From the NCBI GenBank assembly GCA_017454945.1, contig JAFTCA010000027.1, positions 1 through 64,000 of the forward strand: a stretch of DNA of 64,000 nucleotides, written 5' to 3'. Origin of the DNA: Bacteroidales bacterium (GTDB taxonomy: Bacteria; Bacteroidota; Bacteroidia; Bacteroidales; WCHB1-69). The notes beneath the pieces were generated by a model. That model had not been told where the DNA came from, ran no database searches, and worked only from the letters and a program-made list of their open reading frames with translations. The number at the start of each line of letters is the position of its first letter. Position 1 is the first letter of the stretch. Both the position numbers and the translations under genes were made by a program. Positions 51,629 through 61,463 of the stretch are shown one piece after another.

Positions 51629-52816
51629 TTAGTCTAAGATTTCGGTTACCTGACCGGCACCAACGGTTCTACCACCTTCGCGGATAGCGAAACGCAGACC
51701 CTTGTTGATAGCGATTTCTGATAACAACTTAACGCGGATAGTCAAGTTATCGCCAGGCATTACCATTTCAACGCCGTCGGGGAGAATGATCTCACCAGTT
51801 ACGTCAGTTGTACGGAAGTAGAACTGAGGACGGTAGTTGTTTTTGAACGGGGTGTGACGACCACCTTCTTCTTTCTTCAAGATATAAACTTCGGCCTTGA
51901 ATTCTTTGTGAGGATGAATTGAACCGGGTTTTGCAATTACCATACCACGACGAACTTCGTCCTTGTCGATACCACGGAGCAGCAAACCTACGTTATCACC
52001 AGCTTCACCTTCGTCCAAAATCTTGCGGAACATTTCAACACCGGTAACAACTGATTTCAGTTTCTCAGCACCCATACCGATGATGTCAACGGGGTCACCA
52101 GTGTGTATAACACCCGTTTCAATTCTACCGGTAGCAACAGTACCACGACCGGTGATTGAGAACACGTCTTCAACAGGCATCAAGAAATCTTTATCTTTGT
52201 CACGCTGCGGCAGAGGAATCCAAGTGTCAACAGCATCCATCAGTTCAACAACTTTTTCAACCCATTTGGGTTCGTTGTTCAATGCGCCAAGAGCGGAACC
52301 TTGGATAACAGGAGTGTTGTCGCCATCGAAGCCGTAGAAAGTCAGAAGGTCACGGAGTTCCATTTCAACCAGCTCTAACAGCTCGGGGTCGTCAACCATA
52401 TCCACTTTATTCATGAAAACAACCATTTTGGGCACACCTACCTGTTTTGCCAAAAGGATGTGTTCACGGGTTTGAGGCATAGGACCATCCGTAGCGGCAA
52501 CAACCAAGATAGCACCATCCATCTGAGCAGCACCAGTTACCATGTTCGTGATGTAGTCGGCGTGGCCGGGGCAGTCAACGTGTGCATAGTGACGGGTTGC
52601 AGTTTGATACTCAACGTGAGCGGTGTTGATGGTAATACCACGTTCCTTTTCCTCAGGAGCGTTGTCGATAGAATCAAAGCTTCTCAACTCTGACAAACCC
52701 TTAGCGGCCAATACAGTGGTAATAGCAGCGGTCAAGGTTGTTTTACCATGGTCGATGTGACCGATTGTTCCCACGTTTACGTGGGGTTTGGTACGTTCGT
52801 AATGTTCTTTTGCCAT
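51629..52816 (-). CDS. tuf: Elongation factor Tu
   Basis: EF-Tu delivers aminoacyl-tRNA to the ribosome. The 395-residue product carries the GTPase motifs GHIDHGKT (G1), DCPGHADY (G3) and MNKVDM (G4), followed by the two beta-barrel domains, ending [15 protein letters not shown]. It lies between tRNA-Thr and tRNA-Trp. In many Bacteroidota this unit is followed by secE-nusG and ribosomal protein genes; here a terminator and a broken gene follow instead. Confidence 0.99.
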   Translation of the reverse strand: MAKEHYERTKPHVNVGTIGHIDHGKTTLTAAITTVLAAKGLSELRSFDSIDNAPEEKERGITINTAHVEYQTATRHYAHVDCPGHADYITNMVTGAAQMDGAILVVAATDGPMPQTREHILLAKQVGVPKMVVFMNKVDMVDDPELLELVEMELRDLLTFYGFDGDNTPVIQGSALGALNNEPKWVEKVVELMDAVDTWIPLPQRDKDKDFLMPVEDVFSITGRGTVATGRIETGVIHTGDPVDIIGMGAEKLKSVVTGVEMFRKILDEGEAGDNVGLLLRGIDKDEVRRGMVIAKPGSIHPHKEFKAEVYILKKEEGGRHTPFKNNYRPQFYFRTTDVTGEIILPDGVEMVMPGDNLTIRVKLLSEIAINKGLRFAIREGGRTVGAGQVTEILD

Positions 52817-52876
52817 TTTATTTCAATAATTAAAGGTTTAACAATATATTGTCTTCCGTTTTGATATTCAAATTAG

Positions 52877-52948
<72 letters not shown>

Positions 52949-53110
52949 TGGTTTCAAATTAAAGGCGCTTTTGCAATCCTTCATTTGAGTTTGCAAAAAT
53001 ACAATATTTTTTTGATTCTACAAGAATTCTGTATTTTTTTTTCTTTTTTTCAAAGAACGCATATTTTATAATATGGTAGAAGCGCGGTGCGCTACAGGCC
53101 TACCACAATG

Positions 53111-54109
53111 TTACTCAGCGCTTTCGTTCTGGCTCTCCACCAACTGATGGTCGATAAAGATACGTCCGCAAGCTTCGCAAACGATGATTTTCTTGTGAAG
53201 ACGGATATCCAGCTGGCGTTGGGGCGGGATGGTGCTGAAGCAGCCTCCGCAGGCGTCACGCTCAATTTGGACGATAGCCAAACCATTGCGGGCATTCTTG
53301 CGGATGCGCTCGAAAGCCGACAAAAGTCGGGGTTCTATCTTCACCTTCAAAGCCTCGGCTTGCTCTACCAACTCGGCTTCCTCTTTTTCGGTTTCTGCCA
53401 CAATCACACTCAATTCGTTCTTCTTCGACTCCAGGATCTCGGCAATCTCGGCCAGCTTGGCTTCAAAAGTCTGAATCTCTTCCTGCTTGGAGGTTATCTC
53501 GGCAGCAAACTTGTTTTTATGCTTCTCCAAAACCTGGATTTCCAAGTTCTGATAGTCAATCTCTTTGGTCAGCGACTCATACTCGCGGTTGTTGCGAACA
53601 TTGTCCTGCTGTTCAGTGTATCTTTTAATCAACGCCTGCGCCTCCTTGATCTTGGCCTCTTGCTCCTTAATCTTGGCCTGCAGGTTGTCTATGTCTTCCT
53701 TATAGTTGGAAATACGGGTTGACATACCCTCATGAGCGTCTTCCAAATCCTGGATTTCCTCGGGCAACTCACCGCGGATGATACGGATCCTGTCAATTTT
53801 GGAATAGATTTGCTGCAGATTGTAGAGAGAAAGCAGTTTTTGGGCAATTGTATATTCCAATACCTCTTCGGCTTCTTGGGCCGACTTTTCGGCAACCGGT
53901 TCCACAACCTTCACCTCCGGAGTGGCTTCCACTTGTTCTTCAACTACGGGTTGAGCCTCTTTTTTTGAGGTCTTTTTTGTTGTTTTCGAAGCACTCTTTT
54001 CTGCAGTCTTGGCAGTGGTCTTCGAAGCAGCCTTCTTCTTGGTTTCTTTTTCAGTTACAACCTCATTTTCGGAAACAATTTCTTCCTCCGATACTTTTTT
54101 CTTTGCCAT
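53111..54109 (-). CDS. Coiled-coil zinc-ribbon protein with histone-like N-terminal tail
   Basis: A 332-residue protein. The C-terminal zinc ribbon (ACGGCFST ... VCEACGRIFID) after a long coiled coil (about residues 95-270) identifies the DUF164/C4-type zinc-ribbon family of possible RNA- or nucleic-acid-binding proteins. The first 85 residues are a family-atypical tail of Lys/Ala/Thr/Ser then Glu/Val/Pro (KKKAASKTTAKTAEKSASKT), reminiscent of histone-H1-like proteins. It lies 31 bases downstream of the Nif3 gene, a neighbour often seen with this family. Confidence 0.88.
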   Translation of the reverse strand: MAKKKVSEEEIVSENEVVTEKETKKKAASKTTAKTAEKSASKTTKKTSKKEAQPVVEEQVEATPEVKVVEPVAEKSAQEAEEVLEYTIAQKLLSLYNLQQIYSKIDRIRIIRGELPEEIQDLEDAHEGMSTRISNYKEDIDNLQAKIKEQEAKIKEAQALIKRYTEQQDNVRNNREYESLTKEIDYQNLEIQVLEKHKNKFAAEITSKQEEIQTFEAKLAEIAEILESKKNELSVIVAETEKEEAELVEQAEALKVKIEPRLLSAFERIRKNARNGLAIVQIERDACGGCFSTIPPQRQLDIRLHKKIIVCEACGRIFIDHQLVESQNESAE

Positions 54110-54140
54110 GGTATTGTATTTATTTGCTTGATTATCAATA

Positions 54141-55235
54141 TTAAATGAAGTTTACCTCTGAAACTTCATCCTCTATAATGGAAATTGCAAAATTAGAAAA
54201 ATTTTTCTTTAACTCGTTATAAATTATCTCTTTTATAAAATGTTCGCCTTCAAAATGGCCAATATCAGCAATAAGCATTTGATTATCAGGAATAAAGAAA
54301 TCATGATACTTAATATCGCCCGTCACGTATGCATCGGCATGCGCAGACATGGCCTGTCGGATGAGCGAGCCACCGGAACCGCCGCAAACCGCCACTTTCT
54401 TTATCATCTTTTCCATATTGCCGCTATAGCGCAGATGTTCTATTTGCAACCGCTGCTTCAGATATTCAAAAAACTGGGTCGGCATCATTGGCTCTGGCAG
54501 AAGACCAACACGCCCCAGACCCACATGATGCTCTTCATTTTCAATGCGATAAATGTCGAAAGCAGGCTCTTCATAGGGATGAGCGGCATACAAGGCACTT
54601 ACCACGCGCTTCTGGATATTCGCCGGAAAGATCATCTCAACGCGAATTTCATCCACCATCTCTACCTGGTTCAAATGCCCCAGATAGGGATTGGAGCCTG
54701 CGAGCGGACGGAACGAGCCCTCGCCAGGAACCGTAAACATGCAGCGGTCGTAATTGCCGATATGGCCGCAGCCTGCAGCGAACATGGCATCACACACGCG
54801 CGTAACATCCTGCGCGGGCACATAAAACGCCAACTTGCGGAAATTTCCTTCATGCGGCGCCAATACCGACACCTCCCTCAGCTGCAATTTCTCAGCAAAG
54901 GCGTCATTGCCACCACCAATCGCACTATCCATATTGGTGTGCATTGAGTAGATTAAGATATTATGTGCTAATGCCTTGCAAATGATTCTACCTGTACGGT
55001 TCACAGGCTCAATCTTCTTCAGACCTTGGAAAAGAAGCGGATGGTGCGAGATGACCAGATTTGCACCGCGGCGAATGGCCTCATCAATGACCGACTCTCT
55101 CAATTCGAAGCAGACCAGCGCACCGGTTATTTCTTGTTCCTTATCGCCAACCTGCACCCCACAATTGTCGAAATCCTCCTGCCACGAAAGCGGGAAACGG
55201 TGTTCCAAATGAGCGAGTACTTCTTGAATTTTCAT
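54141..55235 (-). CDS. Nif3-like dinuclear metal centre protein
   Basis: A 364-residue member of the Nif3/DUF34 (GTP cyclohydrolase I type 2-like) family, hexameric and binding two metal ions: the His-rich VISHHPLLFQGL near residue 60, MHTNMDSAIGG near 100, and the C-terminal DIGHFEGEH motif. The middle third (about 135-230, starting KLAFYVPAQDVTRVCDAM) is the inserted PII-like domain of the long form. Function is uncertain. Upstream lies word-repeat copy C. Confidence 0.93.
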   Translation of the reverse strand: MKIQEVLAHLEHRFPLSWQEDFDNCGVQVGDKEQEITGALVCFELRESVIDEAIRRGANLVISHHPLLFQGLKKIEPVNRTGRIICKALAHNILIYSMHTNMDSAIGGGNDAFAEKLQLREVSVLAPHEGNFRKLAFYVPAQDVTRVCDAMFAAGCGHIGNYDRCMFTVPGEGSFRPLAGSNPYLGHLNQVEMVDEIRVEMIFPANIQKRVVSALYAAHPYEEPAFDIYRIENEEHHVGLGRVGLLPEPMMPTQFFEYLKQRLQIEHLRYSGNMEKMIKKVAVCGGSGGSLIRQAMSAHADAYVTGDIKYHDFFIPDNQMLIADIGHFEGEHFIKEIIYNELKKNFSNFAISIIEDEVSEVNFI

Positions 55236-55249
55236 TATATAATATTGTT

Positions 55250-55388
55250 GAATTGTTGTATCGTTGAGTTAAGAGTTATGGAGTTATGGAGTTATAGAAT
55301 TATTGAGTTATAGATGTTTCCATAATTCCATGATTCCATAATTCTCTATATCTTTTTGAATTCTGAACTTTGAATTCTGTATTTCTAT
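55250..55388 (-). repeat. Dispersed word-repeat unit, copy C (inverted)
   Basis: Read on the minus strand, 55292-55357 gives AAAGATATAGAGAATTATGG ... ACATCTATAACTCAATAATTC, matching copies A and B. GTTATGGAGTTATGGAGTTATAG words lie on one side and TGAATTCTGAACTTTGAATTC on the other. It fills the gap between the Nif3 and ABC permease genes. Confidence 0.85.
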
Positions 55389-56717
55389 TTAGTATTTCAG
55401 CCACTTTAGCAGGTCTCTGTATGTGATTTTCTTCCCGTACATCAAGATGCCGACACGATAAACTTTGGCGGCAAACCAGACGGAAAAGAGGAAGAAAGCC
55501 ACCAGCAGGACCATCGACAACAGCAGGTCGGTGAACGGCACGCCCGAAGGAAGGCGGATGAGCATGGCCACGGGCGACGTGAGCGGAATCATAGACAACC
55601 ACCACGACAGCGAGCCGTTAGGCGATTCGGCGATGGGCACGATGAGCATAATGGTGAGTAACAGCGGAATAGTGATGGGAAGCGTGAACTGATTGGAGTC
55701 GGTTTCATTATCTACTGCCGACCCGACTGCCGCAAATAGCGAGGCGTAAATGAGATAGCCGAACAGGAAATAGAACAAGAAGCAGATGATAAGTTGCACA
55801 AATGAGAATGGGTAGAAATCAAACAGTTGTTGGAACAAGGAAGGCTCAGCCACCGCAGGAGCACCCGCCATCTCTTGCATTTGCGAAGCACTGGCCGGTG
55901 CAGTTGCCTCGATGGAGGGAGCCGAAGCACCGAAGAAGTTGGGCGCGGCCAACTGCACACCTCCCACAATGACGAAGGTGAGCATAACCCACAACACAAA
56001 CTGCGTCAGCCCGACAAGCGCCACCCCCACAATCTTGCCCATCAGCAACTGGAACGGTTTGACGGAAGAAATGAGCACCTCAACAATGCGATTGGTTTTC
56101 TCTTCCAACACGCCGCGCAGCACTTGCGACGAGAACATGAAAATGAACATGTAAATCAGGAAACCGCAAACCAGCCCAATCATGCGGTTCATGTCGGCAA
56201 AACTCTCTTTTTCCTCACCATTTTCGTCCAACTGCAAAGTGACAATAGAGACACGCGAATACTCCTTTATCTCGTCAAATTTCTTGGGATCAACATGCAA
56301 ACTGTCTTTCACCGTTTTGTCGAAAACCAATTTATTCATCTGGCTTTCAATATTTTCGCGCAGTGACATGGGAGGTTCCTCGCCGTAATACAAGTTCAGT
56401 TTGGTGGATTGTGTGCCACCCAAAATATGTAGCACCGCATCGTATTCAGAGTTGACACATTTCATCTTCAACTCTTCAATATCGCCCGATTGGTAGGAAA
56501 AATGCAAATGCTCGGTATCGGTGAAACGATTGATATAATAATCGTTATCATCCACCACCAGGATTTTGGCATCACGTTCCGACTTTGTGGCGACATAGAC
56601 TGGCACAATTATCAGCGCAGCCATAAGCAACGGCCCCAATAGCGTAAGGATGATGAAGGATTTCTTCTTTACCCGGGTCAGATATTCTCGTGCTATGATA
56701 AGTAATGTTTTGTTCAT
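55389..56717 (-). CDS. ABC transporter permease, NatB-like
   Basis: A 442-residue ABC-2-type permease: an N-terminal helix (VKKKSFIILTLLGPLLMAALIIVPVYV), a periplasmic domain of about 150 residues, then five or six helices including LVCGFLIYMFIFMFSSQVLRGV and a Glu/Lys loop KTNRIVEVLISSVKPFQLLMGK typical of the NatB/Na+-efflux branch. The ATPase gene lies just upstream in the same operon. Its last bases run into a repeat tract. Confidence 0.92.
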   Translation of the reverse strand: MNKTLLIIAREYLTRVKKKSFIILTLLGPLLMAALIIVPVYVATKSERDAKILVVDDNDYYINRFTDTEHLHFSYQSGDIEELKMKCVNSEYDAVLHILGGTQSTKLNLYYGEEPPMSLRENIESQMNKLVFDKTVKDSLHVDPKKFDEIKEYSRVSIVTLQLDENGEEKESFADMNRMIGLVCGFLIYMFIFMFSSQVLRGVLEEKTNRIVEVLISSVKPFQLLMGKIVGVALVGLTQFVLWVMLTFVIVGGVQLAAPNFFGASAPSIEATAPASASQMQEMAGAPAVAEPSLFQQLFDFYPFSFVQLIICFLFYFLFGYLIYASLFAAVGSAVDNETDSNQFTLPITIPLLLTIMLIVPIAESPNGSLSWWLSMIPLTSPVAMLIRLPSGVPFTDLLLSMVLLVAFFLFSVWFAAKVYRVGILMYGKKITYRDLLKWLKY

Positions 56718-56747
56718 ACCTTCAATTTTTCTTTGACAAGAAGAGTA

Positions 56748-57662
56748 TTATGCTTGTTCAACTGCTTGAATAAAGATATCGTTCATAGATGGAAGTATCT
56801 CATTGAACGACTGCACATTGGCCATCGGAAGAACTGCCGACAGCAAATCGTTGGCAGTCGCTCCGTCGTTCAGCTTGACGGTCATGTCCATCACATCACC
56901 TTGTTTCGCCTCAGCCACAAGCTCAAACTGCGCCGGCAGGCTGTCGCGAAAGCCGTCTTGTACACCGGAGATTTTCATCTGGAACAGATTCTGCTTAAAC
57001 TGCTGCTTTATTTGAGCCAGCGGTCCATTGAGAATTTTCTTCGACTTGTTAATCAGGGCAATCTCATCGCAGATTTCCTCCACCGAGGCCATGTTGTGCG
57101 TCGAGATGATGATGGTGGCACCTTGTTTTTTGAGTTCCAGAATCTCCGTTTTCAGCAAGTTGGCGTTGATGGGGTCAAAACCGCTAAACGGCTCATCCAG
57201 AATAAGAAACGCTGGTCTATGAATGAGGGTGACAATGAACTGTACCTTTTGTTGCATACCTTTCGACAACTCTTCAGTCTTTTTGTTCCACCACTTCTCT
57301 ATTTCAAATTTATGAAACCAATAATTGAGACGCTGAATTGCCTCGGCACGCGAAAGTCCTTTCAGCTGAGCCAGATATACCGCCTGCTCACCCACTGTCA
57401 TCTTCTTGTACAAGCCACGCTCTTCGGGAAGATAGCCCACCTTCTCTATGTCGCTTCGCGACAGCGGATGTCCTTGAAACAGAATCTGTCCCTTGTCGGG
57501 AAGCGTGATCTGATTTAGAATACGAATCAGCGTGGTTTTGCCCGCCCCGTTGGGACCCAACAAGCCAAATACGGTGCCTTCGTTGATGTCTATCGACACA
57601 TCATTCAGCGCACAATGATTGACAAAACTCTTGCTAACATTCTGTATTTCAACTAACTTCAT
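56748..57662 (-). CDS. ABC transporter ATP-binding protein, NatA-like
   Basis: A 304-residue ATPase: Walker A GPNGAGKTT, signature ELSKGMQQK, Walker B FLILDEPFSGFDP, H-loop ISTHNM, and a C-terminal DUF4162-like extension. Together with the permease 30 bases downstream it forms an exporter possibly of Na+ or a drug. Its ATG overlaps the stop of the DUF4290 gene by 4 bases. Confidence 0.94.
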   Translation of the reverse strand: MKLVEIQNVSKSFVNHCALNDVSIDINEGTVFGLLGPNGAGKTTLIRILNQITLPDKGQILFQGHPLSRSDIEKVGYLPEERGLYKKMTVGEQAVYLAQLKGLSRAEAIQRLNYWFHKFEIEKWWNKKTEELSKGMQQKVQFIVTLIHRPAFLILDEPFSGFDPINANLLKTEILELKKQGATIIISTHNMASVEEICDEIALINKSKKILNGPLAQIKQQFKQNLFQMKISGVQDGFRDSLPAQFELVAEAKQGDVMDMTVKLNDGATANDLLSAVLPMANVQSFNEILPSMNDIFIQAVEQA

Positions 57663-58345
57663 ATTCCCTGCTCTTTTTTGCGTTTTTTTCGTTTCGATTT
57701 CTTGCCACCACCATTCTTGGCATTATTATTCTTAACAAAATTGTTATTCGCCAAAATATCGCGCGTGGATTCCAGCTGGAAATTCTCGGGCAACTTGATC
57801 CGACCTTGCGACATTTCATCAAACTGCTTGAGAATCACTTCATCATCTACGGAAGTCTTGTTCCACGTGAGGTAAAGTTTCTTGAGATGGTTGGCCAGAT
57901 TAGCGCCCATCATGCTCTTGACAGGGCTGTCGGGAAGTTCGGCCAGCGCATTGATGACATTCACCACATTACGGCCATAACTTCGGTTATTGATATTGCC
58001 CTTGGAATATTCCGAAACGAACGACTTCCTGTCGGTTTTCTTGATTTCAGGCTTGGGGAAAGGGGCATCCACATCCAGCTGATTATCAGAGATAATGAAA
58101 AGATGATCCCACAACTTGTGCCAATAGTCGGTCTGGTTCTGGGATTTATTCTGCTCTGCACTTTCAGGATTCAGCAGCGACATGGTCTTCACTATCGCCT
58201 TGGCCGCTTCGGTACGCTGGCCACGGTCCTCTATCAGCAGGGCCTTCTCTATCATCTTCTGCACATTACGCCCATACTCCTTAATAATCAGCTTATTACG
58301 AGTGGTGTTATATTCTGGCAAGCTGTTAGGATTGTTTTCAGACAT
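57659..58345 (-). CDS. DUF4290 protein
   Basis: A 228-residue soluble protein with the family-typical YNTTRNKLIIKEYGRNVQKMIEKAL start and a mid-protein EYSKGNINNRSYGRNVVNVI repeat of the same theme, then a strongly basic tail (GGGKKSKRKKRKKEQ). The family is confined to Bacteroidota and has no known function. It is coupled to the NatA-like gene and follows the exonuclease by 11 bases. Confidence 0.9.
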   Translation of the reverse strand: MSENNPNSLPEYNTTRNKLIIKEYGRNVQKMIEKALLIEDRGQRTEAAKAIVKTMSLLNPESAEQNKSQNQTDYWHKLWDHLFIISDNQLDVDAPFPKPEIKKTDRKSFVSEYSKGNINNRSYGRNVVNVINALAELPDSPVKSMMGANLANHLKKLYLTWNKTSVDDEVILKQFDEMSQGRIKLPENFQLESTRDILANNNFVKNNNAKNGGGKKSKRKKRKKEQGI

Positions 58346-58356
58346 AACGATAATGA

Positions 58357-59160
58357 TTAAAACATTCTTTCTTTGATTCTAGTAATCACTTCCTTAGTGT
58401 AAAGCGGAAAGTCGGCTTTCATCATCCAATCGTAATATTGGGGTTCATATCTGAAGACCTGCTCCACCGTCCGGCCCTTGTGTTTTCCAAAATTGAAGAC
58501 CTCCTCGTCATTCTCGTTGAAAACAATGTGTCCTGCAAAATCCACACTTCGCGATTCGCTGGAAAAATTGCTCAGCGCTTTCACGTCATTCTGAATGGGA
58601 CAGGATACTTTCCCAGTCTTTCTGTCTTGATATTCAGCGTTTTGATATTTGTCGAGCTGTGCTTTCAGCACCTCGTAGGTGGCACGGGTGTCGGCTTCAG
58701 CCTGATGGGCGTCGTCGAGATTCTTGCCACAATATAACTTATAGGCAGCCACCAGGTTACGAGGTTCCATCTTATGAAAAATATTCTGCACGTCTATCAG
58801 GCGACGGTCTCTAAAGTCGAGACGGCGACCACAACGCAGAAACTCTTCCACCAACAGGGGAACATCAAACTTGTTGGAATTGAAGCCCGCCAAGTCGGCA
58901 TCACCAATAAAAGCCAGAACCTCATCGGCAACATCCTCAAACTTAGGCTTATCCTTTACATCAGCATCCCAAATGCCGTGCACTTCTGAACACTCGCGAG
59001 GGATATGTATGCCCGGGTTGATGAGCATTGTTTTCACCTCTTCGTCACCGTTTTCATTCACTTTTAACATGGACAGCTCCACAATCTTGTCCTTGCCGAT
59101 ATTCAGACCTGTTGTCTCCAAGTCGAAGAACACCAACGGTCTTTCCAAATTCAGTTTCAT
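58357..59160 (-). CDS. DnaQ-like 3'-5' exonuclease with C-terminal ExoX-C/DUF3820-like domain
   Basis: A 267-residue protein. The exonuclease domain shows FFDLETTGL (motif I), GFNSNKFDVPLL (motif II) and AHQAEADTRAT (motif III, DEDDh type). After a linker, the C-terminal 60 residues read FNFGKHKGRTVEQVFRYEPQYYDWMM, the small DUF3820/ExoX-C module found on several exonucleases. First gene of the exonuclease-DUF4290-NatAB-like operon. Confidence 0.9.
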   Translation of the reverse strand: MKLNLERPLVFFDLETTGLNIGKDKIVELSMLKVNENGDEEVKTMLINPGIHIPRECSEVHGIWDADVKDKPKFEDVADEVLAFIGDADLAGFNSNKFDVPLLVEEFLRCGRRLDFRDRRLIDVQNIFHKMEPRNLVAAYKLYCGKNLDDAHQAEADTRATYEVLKAQLDKYQNAEYQDRKTGKVSCPIQNDVKALSNFSSESRSVDFAGHIVFNENDEEVFNFGKHKGRTVEQVFRYEPQYYDWMMKADFPLYTKEVITRIKERMF

Positions 59161-59245
59161 ATGATTGCTTTTTTTTGATTATCTTTATCTTACAAACAAA
59201 CAGCCATAAAATCCATTTGTTCTTTATTCTCTGAATTTTGAATTT

Positions 59246-59270
59246 CAGACGCGGCGCGCCGCGTCTCTAC
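59246..59270. repeat. GC-rich palindrome, inverted relative of 2696-2720
   Basis: A 25-base palindrome; on the minus strand it reads GTAGAGACGC-GGCGCGCC-GCGTCTG. Compared with 2696-2720 the differing bases sit opposite each other in the stem (A:T there, G:C here). It is flanked by TTTGAATTTCAG and ACTCTCATCTCTCATCTC words. Confidence 0.8.
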
Positions 59271-59291
59271 AACTCTCATCTCTCATCTCCC

Positions 59292-61463
59292 CTACCTCTT
59301 CACCACTTTGGCCACTGCGCTGCCGGCTTTCACAAAATACAATCCCGTCGGCAACGATGACATATCCACTCTGATGCGAACATCGTTGAAATCGTTATTG
59401 GCTGCAGGCAGTCGTTGCAACAGGCGGCCTTGCGCATCATACAGTCGGATGTCGGCGGGTCTTTCAGTGCCACGTTCCAACTCCACATCCACATAAGCCG
59501 TAGTGGGATTGGGGAACACGCGCAGCGTAGCCGGCTTAACATTGCGAATACCAGTCATATCCCATGGCTTGCCCACCACAGGGCGAATCATCGGGGAGCC
59601 TTTCAGCAGAGGCTTCTTCCATTCCGAAGATGTCTTGTACACAAAATAATCACGAGCATCATTGTTGACATCGAAGCCTATGTTGAGTTGCGTACCATGA
59701 TTCTGATAAAAGCCCACATAGAAGGTGCCCGAAATGGCCACAGGGTCGGTGTAATAATCCACAAAATTGAGGAATTCGGAAGCGTGACGCGGCAGCTGTC
59801 CCTCCTTGGAATATATCACTTCTCCGGGAACACCGTTATTGTCGTTCCAAACCATCAGGGTGAAATATTCCTCATTGGCGTCGTTTTGCACATGGTTGAA
59901 CCACATACGCACACTGCGCAATGTGTCGGGCTGGGCCAGTTGATAGCGCACAGCCAAATATATCTGCGGTTTAGCTATCGCCGATATGATAGAATAACCG
60001 GCTTCGGCCGTACCGTCATCGTAGGCGTAATAGTTGTGGAACTTCTGATAGAAGCGGCAGGTGTCGTTCACATGGCGCTCATCGCCCGTGCCGCCCGTCA
60101 CTTGGAACACATGGGTAATCACAAACTCAGCACTGTCTTTATTATCCTGAGGAAGAGTGAATTGCACAGGCGGATTGGCATGACCATCGTAAGTGTGCCA
60201 TCCCCTAACGTGGAAGGGGTCGGCATTTTCGTTGTTGCTCTTATATTCGCCCACCTGCGAAGAACCATTTTTCACTACCGTATATGAGTAGTTGGTATTC
60301 TTCACGGTATTGGAAATATTGGTCAGGCGGTTGGAAAATGACGAGCGCAAATCGTTAGGACGATACTGGTGCCACGGCATGGCCTGGTACTTGGCCAATA
60401 ACGAATTGACAGGCGATACGAAGGCCACATCATTAGGATAAATATCTGACTGTGTACGATTTATGTTCAAGCAAACATAATCAATGTGCCACTGGTCCAC
60501 ATTGCTGGCCCATCCTGTGATGCCATTGCCCTCCAGACTGGCGTAGTTGCGGAAGCGGAACTGGAAATTATCGCGCAAATACTGCGGGTCGGTGATAGGA
60601 ATCATCACTTGTTGGAAGAAGAGACCTGTGGCCTCATACACAGCATCTTGCATAAAGCCAGGCGTGCTCCATATATGATTCCACACCATTTCGGGACCCA
60701 TAATCGAATCGGAAGGCATCATTACAGAATCGCCTTTAGCGTGGAACTCGGAAAACACAAGGTAATCGCCGTCAATAAAGGGATTCCACAAGGTGTCGCC
60801 AGCCGTATAGTCATATAGCAATTCAACCGGAGAATATCTGTATCCCACAAAAATGGTGTCACCTGTGGCATAGCCGAATTCAAGCACAAGAGAATCGGTT
60901 GTTTCCGGAGCATCACCCACTCGCTCCCACTCCCTATATTTAGGAGTGCCTTCCTGCGGGAACACTGCACCACCCGGCTGAAAATAGAAGCTGAAATAGA
61001 GAGAGTCTTGGATTTTTATTTTTCTAGGGGTTGTAAAGATGGAATCAAGGCGGATGGGCTGCGATGTCAGTGTGTCGGCAGCAAATTGGGTGCTGTTCGC
61101 ATGGGCATATATTTTGCCATGCTGGTCCAAAGCATCGAGTGTTGCCACACCCAACGTAGGAGGTGCTATAGAAAACCCCTGATTGACAAACGCTTGCTTG
61201 TCTTGCCACAGCTTTTTGTTCGGGAATCCCATATAGTCGGAAAAATCGTCTACAAAGGGCAGCTTCACCGCTTCGGGAGCTGTACCATACACCTGCAACG
61301 ACGATTGCGACTGCCTGTGCATCAGTGTGGGATTACCTGTGAGGCCCGTCAGCACTTCTTCCTGTGCGAAGAGAAAAAATGGGGAAAAAAGAACCCATAT
61401 CAGTGATAAGAAACTGATATTCTTGATATTAAAAAATCTTAAAAACATGTTTGTCATGGACAT
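59292..61463 (-). CDS. Large secreted protein with T9SS sorting domain
   Basis: A 723-residue exported protein: N-terminal signal peptide (FLSLIWVLFSPFFLFAQ), a long beta-rich body with repeated aromatic strands and no enzyme motif that I recognise, and a C-terminal type IX sorting domain (LRVFPNPTTAYVDVELERG ... ADIRLYDAQGRLLQRLP ... PTGLYFVKAGSAVAKVVKR). Surface-exposed or released. Its ATG overlaps the stop of the PASTA gene (TAATG), so both are co-translated. A shorter start at the sixth codon is possible. Confidence 0.85.
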   Translation of the reverse strand: MSMTNMFLRFFNIKNISFLSLIWVLFSPFFLFAQEEVLTGLTGNPTLMHRQSQSSLQVYGTAPEAVKLPFVDDFSDYMGFPNKKLWQDKQAFVNQGFSIAPPTLGVATLDALDQHGKIYAHANSTQFAADTLTSQPIRLDSIFTTPRKIKIQDSLYFSFYFQPGGAVFPQEGTPKYREWERVGDAPETTDSLVLEFGYATGDTIFVGYRYSPVELLYDYTAGDTLWNPFIDGDYLVFSEFHAKGDSVMMPSDSIMGPEMVWNHIWSTPGFMQDAVYEATGLFFQQVMIPITDPQYLRDNFQFRFRNYASLEGNGITGWASNVDQWHIDYVCLNINRTQSDIYPNDVAFVSPVNSLLAKYQAMPWHQYRPNDLRSSFSNRLTNISNTVKNTNYSYTVVKNGSSQVGEYKSNNENADPFHVRGWHTYDGHANPPVQFTLPQDNKDSAEFVITHVFQVTGGTGDERHVNDTCRFYQKFHNYYAYDDGTAEAGYSIISAIAKPQIYLAVRYQLAQPDTLRSVRMWFNHVQNDANEEYFTLMVWNDNNGVPGEVIYSKEGQLPRHASEFLNFVDYYTDPVAISGTFYVGFYQNHGTQLNIGFDVNNDARDYFVYKTSSEWKKPLLKGSPMIRPVVGKPWDMTGIRNVKPATLRVFPNPTTAYVDVELERGTERPADIRLYDAQGRLLQRLPAANNDFNDVRIRVDMSSLPTGLYFVKAGSAVAKVVKR

